DNA of 17,486 nt. Origin: an uncultured Eubacterium sp. Lineage in GTDB: Bacteria > Bacillota > Clostridia > Lachnospirales > Lachnospiraceae. The notes beneath the pieces were generated by a model. It saw only the letters and a program-made list of their open reading frames with translations, was not told the origin of the DNA and did not search any database. A program made the position numbers and the translations under genes. The stretch covers positions 1 through 17,486 of the forward strand of contig CAKRDZ010000045.1 of assembly GCA_934316845.1 (NCBI GenBank), in the 5' to 3' direction. This document shows positions 1 through 5,235 of this stretch, piece after piece (position 1 is the stretch's first letter; each line of letters opens with the position of its first letter).

Positions 1-1
1 C

Positions 2-130
2 GTTAAAGTGATTCAAACTGTCATGGGGCATGCGGATATAAATACTACAATGGATATTTATGCCGAAGTGACAGAGATGAAAAAACAGGAAGCAATGGAA
101 AATCTATCAAAAAACTTAAAGATTTTTTAG
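2..130 (+). CDS. Tyrosine recombinase (phage/ICE-type integrase), C-terminal end only
   Basis: The first 42 codons of the window are the end of a gene whose start lies outside. The sequence VMGHADINTTMDIY is the classic C-terminal catalytic stretch of tyrosine recombinases: the GH histidine of the active site (residue 10 of the fragment), then the nucleophilic tyrosine ten residues later in MDIY. A short charged tail ends in a TAG stop. Integrases of integrative and conjugative elements or prophages carry out excision and insertion at att sites, and the gene usually sits at one end of the element. That fits the direct repeats starting about 35 bases downstream. The family call is firm; which element it belongs to cannot be seen, and whether the gene is intact upstream is unknown. 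Confidence 0.85.
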   Translation, partial: VKVIQTVMGHADINTTMDIYAEVTEMKKQEAMENLSKNLKIF

Positions 131-163
131 GAAAGAGTCTGAGGAAAAGGACTCACAGATAAA

Positions 164-205
164 TTGCAACAAATTTGTGATTTTGCAACAGATTTGCAAC
201 AAATT
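164..205. repeat. Direct repeats next to the integrase, possible att / arm-binding sites
   Basis: The 12-mer ttgcaacaaatt occurs at 164-175 and again at 194-205, with a one-mismatch copy, ttgcaacagatt, at 183-194. The repeats start 33 bases after the integrase stop codon. Short direct repeats at the integrase end of an element are typical of integrase arm-binding sites or of the att core. The attachment role is inferred from position only; the other element end is outside the window. Confidence 0.5.
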
Positions 206-620
206 CGGACTTGATAATGCATTTGGGTACTATGTAATGCATAGAGGGAAAGTCCGAAAGAAAGCCAGTTTGTATGATAATGCTAGCCAGTGCATGGAAA
301 GAGAAATACATTCTAATTATATAAATATCCACTCATTAGCAGAGACCAAAAATCCTATCTATAGTGAATTGAGAGTTTTTTATAAAGGTAAAAAAATTAT
401 TGAATATAATCCAAGATGCCTATGTTGGTGGATAAATGGATTTAATCCCAAAATTCAAAATATTAAAACATCTAATGATTTGTCATTAAAATGTACAGCA
501 GATTTTTCAAATGTGTCAAAAGATTTGAGAAAGGCTTTCTATAAAAAAGCAAAGAAAAGTTATGGAAAGTATTGGATCAAAGCAAATAAAAAGAAGAAAA
601 TTGCTACTTTTAAGTGGTGA
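177..620 (+). CDS. Hypothetical protein fragment resembling the C-terminal half of DUF4474
   Basis: A 147-codon reading frame opens with GTG inside the att-like repeats, without a Shine-Dalgarno sequence; the first internal ATG is at 237. The product is basic, soluble and lysine-rich at its end (KKKKIATFKW), with no signal peptide or membrane segment. A block near residues 66-90 (FYKGKKIIEYNP, then CWWINGF) resembles the WW-x-TGF block of DUF4474 proteins, which are common in Lachnospiraceae and of unknown function. This is a memory-based resemblance, not a search result. The abrupt start at the repeats suggests that insertion of the upstream element cut off the 5' part of a longer gene, so this may be a non-expressed remnant. 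Confidence 0.45.
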   Translation: MILQQICNKFGLDNAFGYYVMHRGKVRKKASLYDNASQCMEREIHSNYINIHSLAETKNPIYSELRVFYKGKKIIEYNPRCLCWWINGFNPKIQNIKTSNDLSLKCTADFSNVSKDLRKAFYKKAKKSYGKYWIKANKKKKIATFKW

Positions 621-961
621 TGAATATAATATTTTGGAAAAGTTTATTTTAGGAGCTTGGCTGGCTCTCAGTGTATGGTAGATGGGACAAAGGAAGTTGG
701 GACACGATTCCCATAGATACGGAAGGTTCATCATCATAGTTGATCAGAGGAAAAAGAGCCTTTATAAAGCAAAAAGAGGATGTTTTATTAGCTATACCCA
801 TTTATCAACTATTCGGTACATGATACAATGATATCCATCACGCTCGGTTTTTGTTTGAGGTAAATAAAAATCGTCAAAGCCAGTAAAATCAATAGATTTA
901 AGCTTGACAGAATAGGAAGGTAAATTTCCACTGTCAGCCCAAAGTAGCGGAATGAAGACTA
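621..961. other. Intergenic stretch without a supportable gene
   Basis: About 340 bases hold only short, stop-riddled frames on both strands. Plus-strand pieces such as the frame around 670-745 look peptide-like but have no start signal and end quickly. I see no promoter, terminator or RNA gene. Together with the neighbouring fragments it reads as decayed mobile-element DNA. Confidence 0.4.
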
Positions 962-1088
962 GTGTGAAAAATAAGCTCGATATCTTATTTTTCACAGAGC
1001 TATTTGTTTCTGAGCGAAAGCAAATAGCTCTGATGGCAGACGAAAATTTGACATTTTCGTCGCTTCTTCGCAACAAGTCGCTCAGAAA
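962..1088. repeat. Array of three hairpins with a loop-to-downstream pseudoknot (structured repeat or RNA)
   Basis: Three perfect hairpins follow one another without gaps of note. Stem 1 pairs 963-975 (tgtgaaaaataag) with 984-996, 13 bp and an 8-base loop. Stem 2 pairs 995-1006 (cagagctatttg) with 1021-1032, 12 bp and a 14-base loop. Stem 3 pairs 1039-1047 (gacgaaaat) with 1053-1061, 9 bp and a 5-base loop. Eleven bases of the stem 2 loop (tttctgagcga, 1007-1017) are perfectly complementary to 1078-1088 (tcgctcagaaa), so a long pseudoknot can form. There is no T-tract, so it is not an ordinary terminator. The structure is seen directly; that it is a mobile repeat family or an RNA is inference. 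Confidence 0.6.
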
Positions 1089-1099
1089 TGAGGATTAGT

Positions 1100-2269
1100 A
1101 TGAAACAAATATTAAAATGTTTTATGTTTTTTATTATAATAAATATTTTAAGTGGCTGTTCGTTTAAAGGTTTAAGTGAAATGATGTTAGAGGAGGAAAA
1201 TCAGGATTTACCTTCTTCCATTGGGACAATCTCATCAGATTTTTCATTTGCTGTATTAGGAACAGGGGAGATTGCGTTTCTTACTATAGATCCAAAAGAA
1301 GTTGTATTTTTGGATGAAAAACAGAAAAACAGACGCTCTGTTAAATTATCTGAGAATCGTCAATCTTTAGAGATTACTGCAGGAAATGATTACTTTTATG
1401 TGTATTGTTCCAACGAAGATGAAACAGCTGGTTTTTTAAATCTTTTTGACAAGAAAGGAGAGTTAATAAAAGAAATATCATTACCGTTCAGTAGAGTTAG
1501 TGTCAGCAATGGAATTGTGTATGGATATTACGATGAAACAGCTGATTTTTATGGATGGGGTTCTAATATCTCGAATAGTCATATTGAAGCAACCCATTAT
1601 ATTAGTGAGAGAAAATTTTTAGAAAAATTTCCTAACTGTATGGATGATTGGAATGAAATAAGCGGGGACGAAATAGCAAATGTTGGTGAACAACAATTGT
1701 ATCGCTGTTCATCGGATTATTGTCATAAAACAGACTATTATAGTGATCAAAAACCTTTGTCTGTTTTTGGTCAAATAGATTATGTGAAATATTGTGATGG
1801 GAAAATAGCTTCCGAGGAGTCGGATAAAGAAATCCGTTCCCGTTTGAATCAAATATATAGTATGATGAAAAAAGAGGAAGAGAATTTTCTGATTTATAGT
1901 TTTCAAACCAATGATAAAATATACGGCATTTGTAATGTATATAGTCAATATGGGGAACTATTAACTTTTTGTACGGATGACTTGGATTATAGTTTTTCTT
2001 TTTCTTATGATGAAAAAGAGGATAAATTATATAAGGTAAATGAGTATACTAACATTGAACTTATATATGAAGATGAATATAATTGTCTGTATCATAAATT
2101 AGACGGTGTTTATTATACAAAATTAGGATCAGATAAAGAAGAAAAATTATATGATTACAATGGGGAAATTGGACTTACAATCTTAGAAGGATATGTAAAG
2201 TTTCAGGAAAGAGAAATACATTACAATGATGATATTATAGATAAGCAGGAAATAATAAAAGTATGGTAG
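1100..2269 (+). CDS. Lipoprotein of unknown function
   Basis: This encodes a 389-residue protein starting MKQILKCFMFFIIINILSGC. A short basic head, a hydrophobic core and a lipobox (LSGC) ending at the acylated cysteine mark it as a membrane-anchored surface lipoprotein. An ATG twelve bases earlier (1088) is in frame, but it lies inside the hairpin array; the gagg at 1090-1093 is well placed for the start at 1100, so I chose that one. The rest is acidic, rich in Tyr, Asp and Glu, and contains repeated short beta-strand-like stretches (for example around residues 45-140), which could be a propeller-like fold. I do not recognise the family. Codon use is AT-rich, like the surrounding mobile-element remnants and unlike the genes after 3100, suggesting acquisition. 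Confidence 0.75.
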   Translation: MKQILKCFMFFIIINILSGCSFKGLSEMMLEEENQDLPSSIGTISSDFSFAVLGTGEIAFLTIDPKEVVFLDEKQKNRRSVKLSENRQSLEITAGNDYFYVYCSNEDETAGFLNLFDKKGELIKEISLPFSRVSVSNGIVYGYYDETADFYGWGSNISNSHIEATHYISERKFLEKFPNCMDDWNEISGDEIANVGEQQLYRCSSDYCHKTDYYSDQKPLSVFGQIDYVKYCDGKIASEESDKEIRSRLNQIYSMMKKEEENFLIYSFQTNDKIYGICNVYSQYGELLTFCTDDLDYSFSFSYDEKEDKLYKVNEYTNIELIYEDEYNCLYHKLDGVYYTKLGSDKEEKLYDYNGEIGLTILEGYVKFQEREIHYNDDIIDKQEIIKVW

Positions 2270-2282
2270 TATATCCATGCCG

Positions 2283-2366
2283 ATGTGGAAAAGGATGAAT
2301 GAGAAAATTATGGAGAAAGTGCTTGATTTTTTGGAGGACAAAAAGTATACTGTGGTTAGGATGTGA
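2283..2366 (+). CDS. Doubtful 27-codon ORF upstream of the ribbon-helix-helix remnant
   Basis: A short frame encodes MWKRMNEKIMEKVLDFLEDK and a few more residues ending in VVRM. It looks like an amphipathic helix plus one strand and ends sixteen bases before the ATG of the following DNA-binding remnant. No strong ribosome binding site precedes it. It may be the leftover N-terminus of a small mobile-element gene rather than a working one. Confidence 0.2.
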   Translation: MWKRMNEKIMEKVLDFLEDKKYTVVRM

Positions 2367-2381
2367 CGGAGATATATAAAA

Positions 2382-2547
2382 ATGGCAAGGCCAAGAAGAC
2401 CGAAAGTGGAAGATCCAAAAACAAAGAAAGTGGATGTACGCCTGATGGAATATGAGTACGCCAGATAAAAAATATGCCAAGCGTCATAATCAAACACTTG
2501 CACAAACATTGCGATTAGAAGTAGAGAAGATGATTGCATTGTTGTAA
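2382..2547 (+). pseudogene. Ribbon-helix-helix (CopG/mobilisation accessory-like) protein, frameshifted
   Basis: An ATG preceded by ggag (2368-2371) opens MARPRRPKVEDPKTKKVDVR and continues LMEYEYAR to a TAA at 2466. The same protein resumes one frame over as KKYAKRHNQTLAQTLRLEVE and runs to a TAA at 2545-2547. Restoring a single A in the run at about 2464-2471 joins both parts into one protein of about 55 residues. The order of a basic N-terminus, a KVDVRL strand, an EYxRIKKYAKRHNQT helix-turn and a second helix is that of small ribbon-helix-helix regulators found beside mobilisation genes of conjugative elements in Clostridia. They bind DNA as dimers to control transfer or a toxin-antitoxin pair. 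No relaxase is present here, so this is a broken leftover. Confidence 0.7.
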
Positions 2548-2624
2548 ACTCCTATAGATTCTTTTTTGTTTATTATAATTAAGGGATTCAAAAGGAAGAG
2601 TTTTCTATAAGGAGAGATATCGCA

Positions 2625-2741
2625 GTGAAGACGCCTTGTATAGATTTACATATTTCGATGCTTATGGCAAAAGGACTTCAGTCTATTCAAAGGATTAAAA
2701 ATGAGTGTTCCAGATCGGATGTAGGATTTAATCTGCGGTAA
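2625..2741 (+). CDS. Doubtful 38-codon ORF with a good ribosome binding site
   Basis: A GTG at 2625 is preceded by aaggag (2609-2614) at a 10-base distance. The frame encodes about 38 residues, including ISMLMAKGLQSIQRIKNECS, and stops at 2739-2741. The strong Shine-Dalgarno is the only argument for it; the product matches nothing I recognise and may be the start of a truncated mobile-element gene. Confidence 0.2.
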   Translation: MKTPCIDLHISMLMAKGLQSIQRIKNECSRSDVGFNLR

Positions 2742-2802
2742 AACTGCCGTAGGTGGGAACTATAATTCGACGCGTGACACAGTAAGTGCTCCAAAACATA
2801 GC

Positions 2803-2853
2803 GTTACTGACAAATAACACTCATTTTGCTATGATATCAGTAACCAATGAGTG
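2803..2853. repeat. Interlocked inverted repeats (pseudoknot order)
   Basis: gttactga (2803-2810) is complementary to tcagtaac (2837-2844), and cactcatt (2818-2825) is complementary to aatgagtg (2846-2853). The arms alternate in the order A-B-A'-B', so as RNA they would form an H-type pseudoknot, and as DNA two overlapping operator-like dyads. The last arm covers the ATG of the following small ORF. Confidence 0.4.
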
Positions 2854-3071
2854 AGCGTTATACAGAGACAGCTTCGGCAGAAACAGCAAGAAGTGATGCG
2901 GCAGCAACATCATTACCATTTACAGCAGGGGAAAACGGAAGTTATACGAGATTTATTCAGTGTTATTTAGGAGATAAAGAAAGACTCGATCAATATTTAT
3001 TTCTGTTAGTTAATATTGGAGCCCGAAATAATGTTAATATTACAGATAAAGAATTCCTTGAGGAAGAATGA
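2847..3071 (+). CDS. Hypothetical small protein (74 aa), possibly a C-terminal remnant
   Basis: The frame from ATG 2847 encodes a 74-residue soluble acidic protein. The first 25 residues are low-complexity (Ala, Thr, Ser, Glu); the second half (QCYLGDKERLDQYLFLLVNI and an acidic end) looks like a real helical domain end. There is no Shine-Dalgarno before the ATG, and an in-frame stop sits two codons upstream. The start may therefore be artificial and the frame a remnant of a longer gene. I do not recognise it. It lies just upstream of the marR promoter in the same direction. Confidence 0.35.
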   Translation: MSERYTETASAETARSDAAATSLPFTAGENGSYTRFIQCYLGDKERLDQYLFLLVNIGARNNVNITDKEFLEEE

Positions 3072-3095
3072 ATCCATCCCTAAGTCACAACCTCC

Positions 3096-3124
3096 TTGAC
3101 ATTAGAAATCAATTGTGCTATAGT
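3096..3124 (+). promoter_or_regulatory. Sigma-A promoter of the marR-MATE operon
   Basis: TTGACA at 3096-3101 and TATAGT at 3119-3124 are separated by exactly 17 bases, a near-consensus vegetative promoter. Transcription should start near 3131. A MarR operator is expected to overlap it, but I see no clean palindrome. Confidence 0.8.
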
Positions 3125-3170
3125 AACCTGTATGAGTACGAAATCGGACTTAAAAGAAAGCAGGGATTGC

Positions 3171-3653
3171 ATGGATTCAAAACCAAAATTACGGAAAGAA
3201 CTTTTAAAATTTAATCAGATAAACAAAGAATTGAATGATGTTTACGATGCCTTTATGCGGCAGGAGAAGATGTCGCACAGCGAATTTGACATTTTATACT
3301 CGCTCTGTGAGTTGGGAGTGGGATGTACGCAGCATGAAATATGCAGTGTCTCATGGCTGCCAAAACAGACTGTGAATTCTGCGATCCGGAAGCTTGAGAG
3401 CAAGGGTTTGATCCGGTTGCTGCCGGGACGTGGAAGGGAACGTCATATTCAACCGACGGAAGAGGGAAACAAATGGATCCGGCAGAAGATATATCCGGTT
3501 ATCGAGGCGGAAAATGCCGCATTTCTTGCACTTGGCGGGGAAGAATGTGAGACAATGCTGGAAACCTTTGGAAGATTCCGGGACGAAATGCGGAAAAATA
3601 TGTACGACAACAGTAGAAAAGGAGGTGAAGACAATGAAAATTCAGTTATCTGA
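3171..3653 (+). CDS. MarR-family transcriptional regulator
   Basis: This encodes a 160-residue winged helix-turn-helix regulator. Helices at about residues 5-35 form the dimerisation part. The DNA-binding core runs from SHSEFDILYSLCELG through the recognition helix region LPKQTVNSAIRKLESKGLI to the wing LPGRGRERHIQPTEEG, which is the MarR signature order. I chose ATG 3171 because an agg-type ribosome site (3162-3164) precedes it. An in-frame ATG at 3132 sits at the predicted transcription start and could only work leaderless, and earlier in-frame TTG codons lie in the promoter. MarR proteins repress their own operon and release DNA on binding small aromatic ligands. The gene overlaps the following efflux pump gene by 20 bases, so it most likely controls that pump. 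Confidence 0.9.
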   Translation: MDSKPKLRKELLKFNQINKELNDVYDAFMRQEKMSHSEFDILYSLCELGVGCTQHEICSVSWLPKQTVNSAIRKLESKGLIRLLPGRGRERHIQPTEEGNKWIRQKIYPVIEAENAAFLALGGEECETMLETFGRFRDEMRKNMYDNSRKGGEDNENSVI

Positions 3654-4965
3654 ACATTTTACATATCATAAATTAATACGATTCGTGCTGCCATCCATTA
3701 TTATGATGATATTTACATCCATTTATGGCGTGGTAGACGGACTGTTTGTATCAAATTACGTGGGCAAAACGGCGTTTGCCGGCTTAAATCTGATCATGCC
3801 GTTTATTATGGCGATGTCGGCGCTGGGATTTATGATGGGAACCGGCGGAAGCGCGATCGTGGCAAAGACACTTGGCGAGGGAAAAAAGGAAAAAGCCAAT
3901 GAATATTTTTCGATGATCGTTTATGTTACTCTTGCCGGAGGAATTGTGTTGGCGGTTGTCGGCATACTGCTGACAAAGCAGGTGAGTATTGCGCTCGGAG
4001 CGACGGGAGAACTGCTTGATAGTTGTATCTTATATGGAAGAATTATCCTTATATCGATGCCGGCATTTATGCTGCAAAATGTATTTCAATGTTTCTTTGT
4101 AACCGCAGAAAGACCGAAACTGGGGCTGACGGTGATCGTGCTTGCCGGTGTGACCAATATGATCCTCGACTTTCTGTTTATTGCCGTATTTGGCTGGGGA
4201 CTTGCCGGTGCCGCATTTGCGACCGTTTGCGGAGAGTGCGTCGGAGGACTGCTTCCATTGGTATATTTTGGAAGAAAAAATACAAGTCCATTCCGGCTGG
4301 GAAAGGCCAGACTGCACTGGAATATCCTTGGAAAAACGTGTACCAATGGATCGTCGGAATTGATGACAAACTTATCCAGTTCCGTTGTCAATACGCTGTT
4401 TAATTTCCAACTCATGCACTTTGCCGGCGAGGACGGAGTGGCGGCCTATGGAACCCTGATGTATGTCAATTTTATCTTTATAGCGATCTTCCTTGGGTAT
4501 TCGATCGGAAGTGCGCCGATCGTCAGTTACCATTACGGGGCAAGAAATTCCGACGAATTGAAGAATCTGCTTACCAAAAGTCTTAAAATGATCGGCGTGT
4601 GGGGAATCGGTTTATTTGCGCTGGCACAGCTGATTGCCTCGCCGCTGGCACGTATTTTTGTCGGCTATGACCCGGATTTATTTGCGTTGACAAAACATGG
4701 CTTCCGTATTTTCTGCCTTGCCTTTTTAGTCAATGGGTTTAATATTTACGGATCATCCTTCTTTACGGCGTTAAACAATGGATTGTTATCGGCGCTCATA
4801 TCGTTTTTGAGAACGCTGGTATTTCAGATCGCAGCCGTACTGCTCATGCCGATGTTTTTAGGAATTGACGGGATCTGGGGCGCCGTATTTGTGGCAGAAA
4901 TATTTACTTTGTGCGTGACATTGATCTGTCTGGTGCGTAAACGGAACCAATATCATTATTTTTAA
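3634..4965 (+). CDS. MATE-family multidrug efflux transporter
   Basis: This encodes a 443-residue integral membrane protein with about twelve hydrophobic segments, the usual size and topology of MATE transporters. These expel cationic drugs or metabolites using a Na+ or H+ gradient. The N-terminal region carries family-typical stretches: LIRFVLPSIIMMIFTSIYGV followed by VDGLFVSNYVG in helix 1, and GFMMGTGGSAIVAKTLGEG in helix 2 with its loop. The second bundle has YSIGSAPIVSYHYGA, again typical of the MepA-like branch. The start at 3634 follows a perfect ggaggtga (3621-3628) located inside the end of marR. The 20-base overlap implies translational coupling. Expression should rise when the MarR protein is inactivated by ligand. 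Substrates cannot be read from sequence. Confidence 0.92.
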   Translation: MKIQLSEHFTYHKLIRFVLPSIIMMIFTSIYGVVDGLFVSNYVGKTAFAGLNLIMPFIMAMSALGFMMGTGGSAIVAKTLGEGKKEKANEYFSMIVYVTLAGGIVLAVVGILLTKQVSIALGATGELLDSCILYGRIILISMPAFMLQNVFQCFFVTAERPKLGLTVIVLAGVTNMILDFLFIAVFGWGLAGAAFATVCGECVGGLLPLVYFGRKNTSPFRLGKARLHWNILGKTCTNGSSELMTNLSSSVVNTLFNFQLMHFAGEDGVAAYGTLMYVNFIFIAIFLGYSIGSAPIVSYHYGARNSDELKNLLTKSLKMIGVWGIGLFALAQLIASPLARIFVGYDPDLFALTKHGFRIFCLAFLVNGFNIYGSSFFTALNNGLLSALISFLRTLVFQIAAVLLMPMFLGIDGIWGAVFVAEIFTLCVTLICLVRKRNQYHYF

Positions 4966-5156
4966 GTAACTATTCAGGACCGCTGTGCAAAAACAATGGA
5001 TCGTCGTGCTTGCACGTAAGAATCATTGTTTTCTGCACAGTGGTCCTAATAGGGCTCCCACCCCTCTTATGAGCATTTTTAGCCTTGTCAAAGGCGGGAA
5101 AGAACACGAAGTGTTCGAAAATGCGAATGAGAGCGGTGGGAGTCCTGAATAGTTAC
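4966..5156. repeat. 191-base structured element with 15-bp terminal inverted repeats (MITE-like or structured RNA; possible terminator)
   Basis: The ends gtaactattcaggac (4966-4980) and gtcctgaatagttac (5142-5156) are perfect inverted repeats. Inside are two long arms. Arm A pairs 4976-5000 with 5023-5047 (aggacc, ctgtgca and caatg with cattg, tgcacag and ggtcct). Arm B pairs agggctcccacc (5051-5062) with ggtgggagtcct (5135-5146), then ctct with agag, then gcatttt (5073-5079) with aaaatgc (5118-5124). Arm B carries two small hairpins at its tip (gcctt/aaggc and gaacac/gtgttc). The element starts directly after the MATE stop codon and contains no gene. Its fold is seen directly; a MITE or RNA identity is inferred. 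Arm A could also end the marR-MATE transcript. Confidence 0.75.
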
Positions 5157-5184
5157 ATTTTAATTGCAGTAAAGGTTGATTTCT

Positions 5185-5212
5185 TTGCCAATATAGTTTA
5201 AACTAGTACAAT
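5185..5212 (+). promoter_or_regulatory. Probable sigma-A promoter of the sulfotransferase-ABC-nadA operon
   Basis: TTGCCA at 5185-5190 and TACAAT at 5207-5212 are 16 bases apart and lie just upstream of the ribosome binding site (agagga, 5225-5230) of the gene starting at 5236. No other good promoter is seen before 11738. Confidence 0.6.
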
Positions 5213-5235
5213 GAAAATGAGAAAAGAGGATCATT

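Noticed and set aside
131..160. Terminator after the integrase (gagtc/gactc hairpin)
   Set aside because: The stem is only five base pairs with a ten-base loop and no T-tract.
792..1076. Minus-strand 94-codon frame over the hairpin array
   Set aside because: Its first half is just the hairpin stems read as codons, there is no ribosome site, and the rest matches no family; treated as non-coding.
2183..2539. Minus-strand 118-codon hydrophobic frame resembling a membrane protein
   Set aside because: It is antisense to the lipoprotein end and the ribbon-helix-helix remnant. The hydrophobicity comes from reading AT-rich, Lys/Glu-coding DNA backwards.
3430..3633. Extending the MATE protein 68 codons upstream into marR
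   Set aside because: The perfect ggaggtga before ATG 3634 and the normal family N-terminus fix the start; the upstream part is marR out of frame.
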